Source: Micromonospora luteifusca (GTDB taxonomy: Bacteria; Actinomycetota; Actinomycetes; Mycobacteriales; Micromonosporaceae). Taken from it: DNA of 64,000 bases. The stretch is taken from positions 558,001 through 622,000 of the forward strand of contig NZ_JAFBBP010000001.1 of assembly GCF_016907275.1 (NCBI RefSeq), read 5' to 3'. Shown in pieces: positions 1 to 8,560 of the stretch (the stretch's first letter is position 1; each line of letters begins with the position of its first letter). Under the pieces are notes generated by a model. The model did not search any database, was not told the origin of the DNA, and saw only the letters and a program-made list of their open reading frames with translations. Position numbers and translations under genes: made by a program.

Positions 1-1
1 C

Positions 2-862
2 GCGCTGGCCGAGGTGGCCCGCGCCCACCTGCGACGACGTTTCCTCTCGGCCCGGGTCGCCGTCTCCGGCGCGAACTTCGCCATCGCGGACACCGGCACG
101 CTGGTGGTCGTGGAGTCCGAAGGCAACGGCCGCATGTGCCTCACCCTCCCGGAGACGCTGATCAGCGTCGTCGGCGTGGAGAAGCTGCTGCCGACCTTCA
201 CCGACCTGGAGGTCTTCCTGCAACTGCTGCCGCGATCCTCGACCGGCGAGCGGATGAACCCGTACACCTCGATGTGGACCGGCGTCACCCCGAATGACGG
301 CCCGCAGGCCGTGCACGTCGTGCTGGTCGACAATGGCCGGTCCGCGGTGCTCGCCGACCCGGTCGGGCGGCCGGCGCTGTCCTGCATCCGCTGCTCGGCG
401 TGCCTCAACGTCTGCCCGGTGTACGAACGGGCCGGCGGCCACGCGTACGGCTCGGTGTATCCGGGGCCGATCGGCGCGATCCTGTCGCCCCAGCTGACCG
501 GCGTGGCCGACAACGCTTCCCTGCCGTACGCCTCGACCCTCTGCGGCGCCTGCTACGACGTGTGCCCAGTCAAAATCAACATCCCGGAGATCCTGGTCCA
601 CCTACGCCAGCAGGCACCGCATCCGGTGGCGGAGAAGGCCACCATGCGCGTCCTGGCGTGGGTCATGCGCAGCCCACGGCGATGGGCCACCGCCCTGCGC
701 CTGGCCCGGGTCGGCGCGGGACCTCTCGGCGCGTACCGCGAACGGCGTAGCGGTGCTCGCACGCTGCGCCGGCTGCCCTGGCCTGCCTCGGCGTGGACCC
801 GGTCGCGGGACCTACCGCTGCCCGCGCCACAGACCTTCCGGGAATGGTGGGAGAAGCAGTGA
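2..862 (+). CDS. lutB: LutB-type iron-sulfur lactate utilisation protein (5' truncated by window edge)
   Basis: This is the C-terminal 286 residues of a protein of the LutB/YkgF family, which usually has about 470 residues; the reading frame is open through the left edge. The LutABC complex oxidises L-lactate to pyruvate in the cytoplasm. Two ferredoxin-type clusters are visible: CIRCSACLNVCP (nt 382-417) and CGACYDVCP (nt about 541-567), which are the ligands of two [4Fe-4S] centres. Upstream of them lies the LUD-type alpha/beta domain, seen as SGANFAIADTGTLVV and MCLTLPETLISVVG. The TGA stop overlaps the GTG of lutC by 3 bases, so the two are translationally coupled. A lutA gene is expected to the left, outside the window. 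Confidence 0.93.
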   Translation, partial: ALAEVARAHLRRRFLSARVAVSGANFAIADTGTLVVVESEGNGRMCLTLPETLISVVGVEKLLPTFTDLEVFLQLLPRSSTGERMNPYTSMWTGVTPNDGPQAVHVVLVDNGRSAVLADPVGRPALSCIRCSACLNVCPVYERAGGHAYGSVYPGPIGAILSPQLTGVADNASLPYASTLCGACYDVCPVKINIPEILVHLRQQAPHPVAEKATMRVLAWVMRSPRRWATALRLARVGAGPLGAYRERRSGARTLRRLPWPASAWTRSRDLPLPAPQTFREWWEKQ

Positions 863-1473
863 CCGCACGCGACGAGATCCTGGCGCGGCTCCGGACGGCC
901 CTGGCCGACAGCCCGCCGCCGGTGCACGTGCCCCGCCGATACCGCCGGGTCCACGATCGCCCCGACCTGGTCGAGGTCCTGATCGACCGCCTGGAGGACT
1001 ACCGGGCGGTGGTCCACCGAGGCATCGACGCCCTCGCCGGACTACTGGCCGAGGTCGACCGGCTCGCCGTCCCCACCGACATCCCCGCCGACTGGCTGGC
1101 AGGCTACGCCGGGCAGGTGCGCCGCGACGCTCCCCCGCTGTCACCGGCCGAGCTTGACGTCGTGGACGCGGTCCTGACCGGCTGCGCCGTGGCGGTCGCC
1201 GACACGGGCACCATCATCCTCGACACCGGTCCGGCGCAGGGGCGGCGGGCGCTCACTCTGGTGCCCGACCGGCACATCTGCGTCGTCCGCACCGACCAGG
1301 TCGTCGGCCTGCTGCCGGAGGCGCTGGCCCGGCTGGACCCGCGCGCGCCACAGACCTGGATCTCGGGCCCGTCGGCGACCAGCGACATCGAACTCAACCG
1401 GGTGGAGGGGGTGCACGGCCCACGCCGGCTGGAAGTCGTCCTGGTCGGGCTCGACGATCCCCTGGGGCGCTGA
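859..1473 (+). CDS. lutC: LutC-type LUD-domain lactate utilisation protein
   Basis: A 204-residue protein of the LutC/YkgG family, the small LUD-domain subunit that works with LutA and LutB in L-lactate oxidation. The GTG start at 859 was chosen because it sits in a GTGA overlap with the lutB stop and matches the usual LutC N-terminus (TARDEILARLR). The C-terminal half has the family pattern AVADTGTIILDTG, then LVPDRHICVV and the end block SGPSATSDIELNRVEGVHGP, where SATSDIE is highly characteristic. A short stem-loop follows the stop. This is the last gene of the lut operon; the next gene is convergent. Confidence 0.93.
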   Translation: MTARDEILARLRTALADSPPPVHVPRRYRRVHDRPDLVEVLIDRLEDYRAVVHRGIDALAGLLAEVDRLAVPTDIPADWLAGYAGQVRRDAPPLSPAELDVVDAVLTGCAVAVADTGTIILDTGPAQGRRALTLVPDRHICVVRTDQVVGLLPEALARLDPRAPQTWISGPSATSDIELNRVEGVHGPRRLEVVLVGLDDPLGR

Positions 1474-1491
1474 CGAGCCGGCGACGGCTCG
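1474..1491. terminator. Short GC-rich stem-loop between convergent genes
   Basis: A perfect 7-bp stem (CGAGCCG/CGGCTCG) with a GCGA tetraloop starts directly after the lutC stop and lies before the stop of the convergent gene at 1500. It may serve as a bidirectional transcription end, but there is no T-run and the stem is short. Confidence 0.4.
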
Positions 1492-1499
1492 ACTGGACC

Positions 1500-2276
1500 T
1501 CAGGAACCTGGCGACACCTGCTCAACACTGCGAGCCTCGCCCACGGCCCGGCGTCGTCGCAGTGGCCGCGACGCCAGCAGCGCCCCGGTCGCGACCAGCA
1601 GTGCACCGCCAGCGACGGCGGCGATCCGGACGGCGGCACTGCGTCCCCTGCTGGTGCCGGTGCTGGCAGCGGCCGGTACGCCGGAAAGGATCCAGTCGTG
1701 GGACTCCGCGCCTGAGCCGTACACCGCGCGTTGCCCGTCCGGTCCGGTGGCCGCCGCACGGTAGGCAGGGTTGAGGTCGGTCAGCATCCGCACCGCGACA
1801 GTGGCCGTGTCGACCGGCCCGGGACAGGTGTAGTCGACGGTCACACCGGCCCTCGCCAAGGCTTTCGGCTGTTCGACCGCCCCGAGGCAGCGACGACTGC
1901 CGTCAGCCACCGTGATCTGCTTGAGCAGGTACGCGCTGAACTGCTCGGACGATGCGAGCGCCGCCGGGTCCGTCGTCCGGTAGTCGACCGCACCATCGAG
2001 CAGGACGCGGTCCGACGGGAGCAGGCCGAGCAAGACTCCGAGCAGCGTCAGGTCGTCGGGCCCGCCGACACGCCACCGCACCTGTACGGCCTCCGGCCGC
2101 TGATCGTCGCGCGCCGTGGACACGGTCTGCGGATCGCCGGACGGGTGCGCCGCCGCCGGAGCCAGCAGGGCCAGGACGGACGCGGCAACGGCGAACGCCG
2201 CCAACGGGAGAACCCTCACCGCGTCTCGTCGACGACGTCTGTGCAGGGACAAGAAGCGCTCCCGGATCGCAGCCAC
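1500..2276 (-). CDS. Exported membrane-anchored protein of unknown function
   Basis: About 258 residues if it starts at the GTG at 2276; a GTG at 2219 is an alternative. An arginine-rich stretch (HRRRRRDAVR) is followed by a hydrophobic segment (VLPLAAFAVAASVLALLAP), which is a signal peptide or membrane anchor. A roughly 140-residue extracellular domain follows. The protein ends with a second membrane segment (about 30 residues from the C-terminus) and a basic tail (RPLRRRR). Two cysteines (SRRCLGA and DYTCPGP) could form a disulfide. The domain faintly recalls the N-terminal extracellular part of actinobacterial HupE/UreJ-like proteins (for example the DDLTLLGV block), but that is a memory-based impression. 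No function is assigned. Upstream in-frame codons to 2564 look like non-coding shadow. Confidence 0.6.
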   Translation of the reverse strand: MAAIRERFLSLHRRRRRDAVRVLPLAAFAVAASVLALLAPAAAHPSGDPQTVSTARDDQRPEAVQVRWRVGGPDDLTLLGVLLGLLPSDRVLLDGAVDYRTTDPAALASSEQFSAYLLKQITVADGSRRCLGAVEQPKALARAGVTVDYTCPGPVDTATVAVRMLTDLNPAYRAAATGPDGQRAVYGSGAESHDWILSGVPAAASTGTSRGRSAAVRIAAVAGGALLVATGALLASRPLRRRRAVGEARSVEQVSPGS

Positions 2277-2394
2277 AGGATTCGTGTCCAACGTGCCGGA
2301 CGCTCGGAAACGGGCAGGCCCGCGAGGGTGTTCGGCACCAGACCGCGACGTGAACAGTTGATCGTGTTCGAGCGATGGGCACGAACGGCATCTC

Positions 2395-3381
2395 TCAACC
2401 GGCGACGTCCACGACGACCTTGCCGTCGGCGGTGCCGCCAGCGACCAGGCCGTAAGCGTCCATGACCGTGTCGAGCGTGAACGGGCGCGGGTCCAGTCGT
2501 GGGCGCAGCGCACCAGAATCGGCCAGCGCCGCAATCTCGCGCAGAATGTGGCCCTGGTGTTCACGGCCGCGCTCGGTCAGCAGCGGCAGCAGGGTGAACA
2601 CACCGGAATAGGTCGCCGCACGAAACGACAGCGGGGCGAGCGAGTGCGATCCCCAGCCCAGCGCGCTGACGACGTGCCCGTGATAGGTGCGCACCGCCGC
2701 GAACGACGCGTCGAGTGTCGAGCCGCCCACGTTGTCGGCGACGATGTCGAAGCCCTCGCCCCCGGTGTACCTCTCCACGTACTCCTCGACACTGGTCGAG
2801 GTGTAGTCGATCGGCACGGCACCGAGGCTCTCGATCACTCGCATGCTCGCCGGCCCGCCCGTGGCGTACGCCTCGGCGCCGCGCGCCTGGGCGAGTTGCA
2901 CGCCCACGTGGCCGACGCCGCCGGCGCCGCCGTGCACGAGCACCTTCTGTCCGGCACGGATTCCGGCCCGGTCGACCAGGCCTTCCCACGAGGTGATCGC
3001 CGCCAGCGGCAGCACGGCGGCCTCCCGCATGGAGAGCGTCCGTGGCTTCCGGGCCAGCATCCGGGCGTCCACAGCGGCGTACTCGGCCAGAGAACCCTGC
3101 AGGTCGCCCACACCTCCGCAGAGCCCGTACACCTCGTCGCCCGGCTCGAAGCCGGCCACCTCCGGACCGACCGCCGTGACGACGCCGGCGAGGTCCAGGC
3201 CGAGCACCGCGGGCAACTGGATGCGCGCGTGCGCGGCCTTTCCTGCCTGGATCTTCGTGTCGAGCGGGTTGAGCCCGCTGGCGACGATCCGCACGAGCAC
3301 CTGCCCCACCCCGGGGTTGGGTTGGTCGATCTCCTCGACGCTCAGCGGGACGTCGAATTCCCGCAGCACTGCAGCACGCAT
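2395..3381 (-). CDS. NADP-dependent quinone-oxidoreductase-like MDR enzyme
   Basis: A 328-residue zinc-independent medium-chain dehydrogenase/reductase of the quinone oxidoreductase (QOR) type. The N-terminal GroES-like domain holds GLNPLDTKIQAG and LGLDLAGVVTAVGPEV. The Rossmann domain has the NADPH-binding loop HGGAGGVGHVGVQLAQ, and the C-terminus has the usual GKVVVDV end. The zinc-ligand cysteines of alcohol dehydrogenases are absent. Members reduce quinones or alpha,beta-unsaturated carbonyls with NADPH. The ATG at 3381 gives the normal family length. It stands alone, 74 bp downstream of the oxalate decarboxylase gene on the same strand. The substrate cannot be told from the sequence. 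Confidence 0.88.
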   Translation of the reverse strand: MRAAVLREFDVPLSVEEIDQPNPGVGQVLVRIVASGLNPLDTKIQAGKAAHARIQLPAVLGLDLAGVVTAVGPEVAGFEPGDEVYGLCGGVGDLQGSLAEYAAVDARMLARKPRTLSMREAAVLPLAAITSWEGLVDRAGIRAGQKVLVHGGAGGVGHVGVQLAQARGAEAYATGGPASMRVIESLGAVPIDYTSTSVEEYVERYTGGEGFDIVADNVGGSTLDASFAAVRTYHGHVVSALGWGSHSLAPLSFRAATYSGVFTLLPLLTERGREHQGHILREIAALADSGALRPRLDPRPFTLDTVMDAYGLVAGGTADGKVVVDVAG

Positions 3382-3454
3382 GGCTGTCCATACTCCCGGT
3401 AATCAAGGCGTTGCGAGAACGCCATGTCGGAACTGCAGCTTGGGCGGCGAGGGC

Positions 3455-4588
3455 TCAGACCACGGTCTGTTTGCTGTTCGGCAATCCGTCGACAATGGAC
3501 TTCGACACGTTGATCGTGTCCGCGATGATCTCGTGGGGCGTGTTGGCCATCCACTGCATCACCGAGATGTCCTCGAAGCGGGGATGCCGGAACATCTCCA
3601 GGAACACCAGTGGCTCGTCGCCGGTGTTCTCGATGTAGTGCCCGTACGCGAAGGGGACGTACCCCACGTCGCCGGCCTGGAAGTCGAACGTCCGGGCGGC
3701 GGCCTGAGCCGCGAAGACGCCCATCCGCCCGGTGCCGGAGATGTAGTACTGCCACTCGTCGGTGGTCGGATGCCAGTGCAGCTCACGCATTCCTCCGGGC
3801 TCGACCTCGACGAGGGCGGCGGCGGTGGTCACGGACGCGGCGAAGTTGGTCGAGTCGGTGATCCGGACCGTTCCACCACGGAAACGCTGCGGCGTCTGGG
3901 CCGTCATCCGGTGCTTGAAGCTGCGCGGGATGTCACCGGTGGGACTGATCACCCGGTCCTGTTGCAGGGGCGGCGGGACGTCACCCTGGAAGATGTACTT
4001 CTCCCGCTCGGGAAGGTTCTCCATCTGTTCCATCGTCCAACCGAAGTTCTTCGCCAGAATGTGCCGCGGCGTGTGGGCGAAGAAGTCGCTGAGCAGGAAC
4101 GTGTTGTTCTCCGAGAAGGCGCCGTCGTTGAAGACGAGCAGAAACTGGGCGCCGTCGGCCAGCGCCTGGATGTTGTGCGGCACGCCCTGCGGAAAGAACC
4201 ACAGGTCGCCCTCCTTGACGTCCTCGGTGAAGTTGCGACCCTCGTGATCGACCGCGCTGATCCGGCAACTACCGCTGAGCATGTAGGCCCACTCGGACTG
4301 TTGATGCCAGTGAATCTCCCGGTACGCGCCCGGCTCCAAGCCGAACTGGACGCCGGCCATCTGGCTGGCGATCGGCAGATCGCGGGTGGTGACCTCCCGG
4401 GTCCAGCCGCCCTTCTCCACCCTGGTGTGGGCTTGCGAGAACGAGAACTTGAGGTTGGGGACCAGCCGGCTGTCCGTCGTCGGCGGCACCAACAGATCGG
4501 GGTTCTGCCGCTCGACCTCGACGTTGCGGCCCGCGAAGGGCGCACTGCCCTGGTCGCCGCGTCGCGGCTGGGGATCGCTGTTCGCCAT
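3455..4588 (-). CDS. oxdC: Bicupin oxalate decarboxylase
   Basis: A 377-residue bicupin matching the OxdC/OxdD family, which splits oxalate into formate and CO2 with Mn. Cupin 1 shows the metal ligands HWHQQSEW (H93, H95, E99) and H138. Cupin 2 shows HWHPTTDEW (H271, H273, E278) and H317. The lid loop is S159-E160-N161-N162, close to the SENS lid of Bacillus OxdC; it keeps the glutamate that separates decarboxylases from oxalate oxidases. There is no signal peptide, so the enzyme is cytosolic and probably serves oxalate detoxification or pH homeostasis. A small membrane protein gene starts the unit 15 bp upstream. Confidence 0.93.
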   Translation of the reverse strand: MANSDPQPRRGDQGSAPFAGRNVEVERQNPDLLVPPTTDSRLVPNLKFSFSQAHTRVEKGGWTREVTTRDLPIASQMAGVQFGLEPGAYREIHWHQQSEWAYMLSGSCRISAVDHEGRNFTEDVKEGDLWFFPQGVPHNIQALADGAQFLLVFNDGAFSENNTFLLSDFFAHTPRHILAKNFGWTMEQMENLPEREKYIFQGDVPPPLQQDRVISPTGDIPRSFKHRMTAQTPQRFRGGTVRITDSTNFAASVTTAAALVEVEPGGMRELHWHPTTDEWQYYISGTGRMGVFAAQAAARTFDFQAGDVGYVPFAYGHYIENTGDEPLVFLEMFRHPRFEDISVMQWMANTPHEIIADTINVSKSIVDGLPNSKQTVV

Positions 4589-4603
4589 GATCGCTGTGTC
4601 TCC

Positions 4604-4864
4604 TCACTCCGGTCGGATCGGGTTCGGCGAGGCAACGTTTCCGCCGCGCGGGCGTAGCCGGGAGGGCAGCCCCAGCAGGGCGCGTACCGCCGGCCAACCG
4701 TGCTGGACCGCGATCGCGGCGGGGACCGCCACCGCGGTCGCCACCAGCACCAGGCGGGTCCACGGCGGGGCGTGTCCGCCCGCCCCGGTGCTGGCGAGCA
4801 CGACGAGGACCAGGAGTACGACCCGCAGCCGGCGGACACCGGGCAGGTTGGTCGAGTGGGCCAT
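4604..4864 (-). CDS. Small two-helix membrane protein upstream of oxdC
   Basis: An 86-residue protein with two predicted transmembrane segments, about residues 13-30 (LRVVLLVLVVLASTG) and 37-55 (LVLVATAVAVPAAIAV), followed by a polar tail. It ends 15 bp before the oxdC start on the same strand, so the two are probably co-transcribed. I do not recognise a family. A role in oxalate or formate movement across the membrane would fit the neighbourhood, but nothing in the sequence shows it. Confidence 0.5.
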   Translation of the reverse strand: MAHSTNLPGVRRLRVVLLVLVVLASTGAGGHAPPWTRLVLVATAVAVPAAIAVQHGWPAVRALLGLPSRLRPRGGNVASPNPIRPE

Positions 4865-5063
4865 GCATTCGATGATCGGGGCCGAGGCGGCGTCGTCGCA
4901 TCACGCGATCGCGCCATTACGAACGGTCAGATCCCGGACGGCGTGGGCCATTCACCGCAATCCCGCCGGTTCGTCGATCTGGTCGCCCGCCCGGGACGCC
5001 ATGGCTAGGCTCGGTCGCAGGACGGCATTTCGACGCGCCGGGTAACCACCGGGGAGAACGCCA

Positions 5064-6665
5064 TTGTCCGAATCATCCTTCATCGCCGGACCACTCCCAG
5101 CGGACGACACCGCCGGCGATGCTGAGCAACGACGGCACCGGCTGTTCGCCGTGGCGGATCAGCTCCGGTTTGCCGGGCGCGGGGCGGAGGCCCTGCGCGT
5201 CCTGGCGGCAGAAATCGCCGCGGATCGTAGCGGCGAGCGCCACCGGGCCGAGCTACTCGGTCGCCTGGCGCAGATCGCGGCACTGGAGCAGCCGTCGGTC
5301 GCCCTCGCCGGGCTGCGGGGGGCACTGCGCCAGAGACTGGATGCCCGGAGCCGAAGCACCCTGCTCGCCATGGTCGCCGCGATCGCGGCGCGTGCCGGCC
5401 ATCCGGACGCGGATGCCCTGCTCCGTGACGCGGGCACCGCTCACGCGGCATCGGGTGACCATTCCTCCGCTCACCACCTGGCCCTGGGTCGGGCCGCCCG
5501 CTCGCTGTCGCACGGGGATCTACCGGGGGCCCACGCCGTGCTGGCAGCCCTCGACCCGGACCCCTGGGTGGCCCGGCGGGACGCCGCGTCCATCCGGGCC
5601 GAACGGGCCCTGGTGCAACTCGGCCTGGGCCGGCACGAAGACGCGCGGAGCGCGACCTGCCACGCGTCCGACGAGACGGCGTCGCCCGACACCCCGGCCG
5701 GCAGCAGGTTGACCGCCCTGGACTGCCTGCGCATGGTCGCGGTGGGCGAGTTGCCCGAGGCGGCCGCGCTGGCCGTCACGACGCTCGGCTCGGGTGCGGC
5801 GGACATCAGCCCGGAGGTGCGTGCCCTGCTGGTTGCGGTGATCGCCGAGGTCCGCTACCGCCGTGGCGACCACGACGCCGCGCGCGCCGTCCTGGGCGGG
5901 TGCCTCACGCAACAACAATGGCCCGACAGTACGGTGTGGACATCGGCGCTCTGTGTCGCAGTCCGCGACCCCGCCCTCAGCGAGCCGGCGAGCCTGCTCA
6001 ACAGAGTCGTCGCCGACCTGCACCGGTCGGTCCGGGCACTCCTGCCCGTGCCCCAGTTCGGCCCTCGACTGGTGCGTGCGGCGGTGGCGGTGGGCGACGC
6101 TCGCGCCGCCCGTCGGGTCACCGAGCTGGTCGAGCTGGTGGCCACGCGCACCCCTGTCCCGCTCTGGCATGCGCTGGCCGCGCAGACCAGGGGTCTACTT
6201 GATCGTGACCCGGACGCACTGCGGTCGGCGGTCGACGGTCTGCGTACGACCGCCGCGTCGCCGGCGCTGGCCGACGCGTTGCTCGACCTCGCGAACGATG
6301 CCCGACTGCGGCCCACGGAGGCCCGGGACGCCGCACACGAGGCGGCAGCCCTCTATGCCCGGATCGGTGCCCCCGGCGACCAGTCGACAGCCGACCGGCG
6401 ATGCGTCGAGCTCGCCACCACCGGGCACCGCCTACCCTCGGTCGACGAGCCGCTGCGCAGGGGCCTGCTCACGCTCACCCCCGCCGAGGAGCGGGTGGCC
6501 GAGATGCTCGCCGCCGGCGCCACGAAGAAGGAGGCGGCCGGAAGCCTCTTCGTCTCCTTCCACACCGTGGACACCCAGCTCCGATCGATCTACCACAAGC
6601 TGGGCATCCACAACCGGATGCAGTTGGTGCGGGCCTGGGACCGGTACCGGGCGACAACAGGCTGA
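5064..6665 (+). CDS. LuxR-family regulator with helical-repeat sensor region
   Basis: A 533-residue regulator starting at TTG 5064, preceded by GGGGAGA at a suitable distance. Residues about 20-450 are alanine- and leucine-rich helices resembling the TPR-like C-terminal half of LAL/MalT regulators, but no Walker A/B ATPase is present. The last 65 residues are a clear LuxR helix-turn-helix: LTPAEERVAEMLAAG, then KEAAGSLFVSFHTVDT and LGIHNRMQLV. It is therefore a shortened LAL-like protein with a protein- or ligand-binding helical region and DNA-binding tail. It faces away from the oxdC unit across a roughly 200-bp gap and could control it, but no operator is evident. Confidence 0.85.
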   Translation: MSESSFIAGPLPADDTAGDAEQRRHRLFAVADQLRFAGRGAEALRVLAAEIAADRSGERHRAELLGRLAQIAALEQPSVALAGLRGALRQRLDARSRSTLLAMVAAIAARAGHPDADALLRDAGTAHAASGDHSSAHHLALGRAARSLSHGDLPGAHAVLAALDPDPWVARRDAASIRAERALVQLGLGRHEDARSATCHASDETASPDTPAGSRLTALDCLRMVAVGELPEAAALAVTTLGSGAADISPEVRALLVAVIAEVRYRRGDHDAARAVLGGCLTQQQWPDSTVWTSALCVAVRDPALSEPASLLNRVVADLHRSVRALLPVPQFGPRLVRAAVAVGDARAARRVTELVELVATRTPVPLWHALAAQTRGLLDRDPDALRSAVDGLRTTAASPALADALLDLANDARLRPTEARDAAHEAAALYARIGAPGDQSTADRRCVELATTGHRLPSVDEPLRRGLLTLTPAEERVAEMLAAGATKKEAAGSLFVSFHTVDTQLRSIYHKLGIHNRMQLVRAWDRYRATTG

Positions 6666-6697
6666 GGACCTGGCCAGCCGACCTGATCCCGGCCGGC

Positions 6698-7708
6698 TCA
6701 CCTCTCGCTGTCGAGCGTGGCCATCATCGCCGTCGCGTACCGCTCACCGGAGGCGGCACCGGCCGGCACGGCCTGCTCGATCTCGTCCAGCGCTTCCCGG
6801 TCGAGCACCAGGTCGACCGCGGCCAGCGACTCGGCCAGCCGTTCCCGCCGCCGCGCGCCGACCAGCGGCACGATCTGCTCGCCCTGGGCCGCCACCCAGG
6901 CGATCGCGATCTGGCTGGTGGTCGCCCCCAGCCGCTGCGCGACCCGGCCGAGCGCGTCCACGAGGCGCAGGTTCGCGGTCAGGTGCTCCCCCTGGAAGCG
7001 CGGGCTGTTCGCCCGGAAGTCCCCGCCGGTCAGCGCACGATCCGCCGACCAGTGCCCGCTCAGCAGACCTCGCGACAGCACCCCGTAGGCGGTCAGACCG
7101 ATGCCCAGTTCCCGCAGCGCCGGCAGAATCGTGGCCTCGGGGCCACGGGACAGGAGCGAGTACTCGATCTGGACGTCACTGATCGGTGCCACCGCCGCCG
7201 CCCGACGGATGGTGTCCGCGCCGACCTCGGAGAGCCCGATGTGCCGGATGTAGCCGGCCTGCTGCATCTCGCGCAGTGCGCCGACGGTCTCCTCCACCGG
7301 CACCTGCGGGTTGAGCCGGGATGGCCGGTAGATGTCGATGTAGTCGGTGCCGAGCCGGCGCAGCGAGTACGCCAGCCGGTCCTTCACCGCCGCCGCCGAC
7401 ACGTCGTACGGTGCCGCCTGGAACCCGCCGTCCGGCGTCCGGCGCGCACCGAACTTCACGCTGACCACCACCTCCTCCCGGCGACGCTCCCGCAGCACCC
7501 GACCGATCAGCATCTCGTTGTGACCCGAGCCGTAGAAGTCGCCGGTGTCGACCAGGTTCACGCCGGCGTCGATGGCCGCGTGCAGCGTCGCGACGCTCTC
7601 GGCCTCGTCCGCCGGCCCGTACAGGTCCGACATGCCCATCGCGCCGAGCCCGATGATCGACACCTCTGGCCCGGTGGCACCCAACCGTCGCCGTCGTAGA
7701 CCCGTCAT
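6698..7708 (-). CDS. Aldo/keto reductase
   Basis: A 336-residue NADPH-dependent aldo/keto reductase with the TIM-barrel family pattern. Visible blocks are LGLGAMGMSDLYG, NLVDTGDFYGSG (Asp and Tyr of the active site), VVSVKFG (Lys), and GIGLTAYGVLSRGLLSG with the C-terminal cofactor clamp. In place of the usual QHR catalytic-histidine block the protein has RPSRLNP, as in the RPARLDP branch of actinobacterial reductases. The ATG at 7708 is preceded by GAAGGAGAC, so it was preferred to the longer frame from 7789, which would cover the operator region. It is divergent from the TetR gene at 7822, its probable repressor. The substrate is unknown. Confidence 0.9.
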   Translation of the reverse strand: MTGLRRRRLGATGPEVSIIGLGAMGMSDLYGPADEAESVATLHAAIDAGVNLVDTGDFYGSGHNEMLIGRVLRERRREEVVVSVKFGARRTPDGGFQAAPYDVSAAAVKDRLAYSLRRLGTDYIDIYRPSRLNPQVPVEETVGALREMQQAGYIRHIGLSEVGADTIRRAAAVAPISDVQIEYSLLSRGPEATILPALRELGIGLTAYGVLSRGLLSGHWSADRALTGGDFRANSPRFQGEHLTANLRLVDALGRVAQRLGATTSQIAIAWVAAQGEQIVPLVGARRRERLAESLAAVDLVLDREALDEIEQAVPAGAASGERYATAMMATLDSER

Positions 7709-7772
7709 GTCTCGTCTCCTTCGGTCGTCGCCGCGGTGGATCGCGGCTGCGGGAAGTCGCTGTGTACGCTGT

Positions 7773-7812
7773 GTCCATATAACCAGCATGAAGACACACT
7801 GTCCATATAACC
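7773..7812. promoter_or_regulatory. Direct-repeat operator candidate in AKR/TetR divergent promoter region
   Basis: The 12-mer GTCCATATAACC occurs at 7773-7784 and again at 7801-7812, a 28-bp period (close to whole helical turns). It is AT-rich against a GC-rich background. A 6-bp inverted pair TGTGTC/GACACA (7770-7775 and 7793-7798) lies between and around the copies. The position between two divergent starts suggests binding by the adjacent TetR protein. The second copy ends just before the GGAGG ribosome binding site of the TetR gene. Confidence 0.55.
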
Positions 7813-7821
7813 GGAGGACCA

Positions 7822-8430
7822 GTGGCCCACCTCACGCCTGATGCCAACACCCCACCCCGCCGGGGTCGGGGCCGCCGGCCCGCCGATCAGGTACGGGCCG
7901 AGATCCTCACCGCCGCCGGCAACCTCCTGCTGGCGGAGGGCATGGCCGGCTTCACCATCGAGAAGGTCGCGGCCCACGCCGGGGCCAGCCGGATGACGAT
8001 CTACAAGTGGTGGCCGTCCAAGGGCGCCCTCGCTCTGGACGGCTACTTCACCGTCGTCGCACCCACGCTGGCCTTCACCGACACCGCCGACATCGTCGCC
8101 GACCTCACCAACCAGATGGTCGCCTTCGTCCACCTTATGCGGGACACCTCGGCCGGGCGGGTCATCAGCCAACTCATCGCGCAGGCGCAGACCGACCCCG
8201 AACTGGCCGCCGCCTACCGGCAGCGTTACTCCGGCCCCCGGCGTGCCCTCGCCGTCGAAGCCCTCACCAGAGCCATGGCCCGCGGGCAGCTCCGCGCCGA
8301 CATCGACCCCGAAACCGTCGTCGACCAGCTCTGGGGGGCCTGCTACCACCGGCTCCTCGTGCCCGACCTGCCGCTCACCGAGGATTTCGCCCGCACCCTG
8401 GTCGCCAACCTCATCCGCGGGCTGCGCTGA
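7822..8430 (+). CDS. TetR/AcrR family transcriptional regulator
   Basis: A 202-residue TetR repressor starting at GTG 7822 behind GGAGG. The N-terminal helix-turn-helix is clear: ILTAAGNLLLAEGMAGFTIEKVA then GASRMTIYKWWPSKGALA at about residues 25-75. The C-terminal half is the helical ligand-binding and dimerisation domain of the TetR_C type (LTRAMARGQLRADIDPE). It lies divergent from the aldo/keto reductase and probably represses it and itself through the direct repeats between them. The ligand is unknown. Confidence 0.92.
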   Translation: MAHLTPDANTPPRRGRGRRPADQVRAEILTAAGNLLLAEGMAGFTIEKVAAHAGASRMTIYKWWPSKGALALDGYFTVVAPTLAFTDTADIVADLTNQMVAFVHLMRDTSAGRVISQLIAQAQTDPELAAAYRQRYSGPRRALAVEALTRAMARGQLRADIDPETVVDQLWGACYHRLLVPDLPLTEDFARTLVANLIRGLR

Positions 8431-8560
8431 CCGCCCAGACGGCACGTCAGGAGACCCCCGCACCAGAAACCGGGCCGCACCTACACATCACCAGGCTCGG
8501 GCAAGGTGACGAATACGGTGGTGCTGAGCCAACCGACCCGACGCCCTGCGTTGCCGAGGC

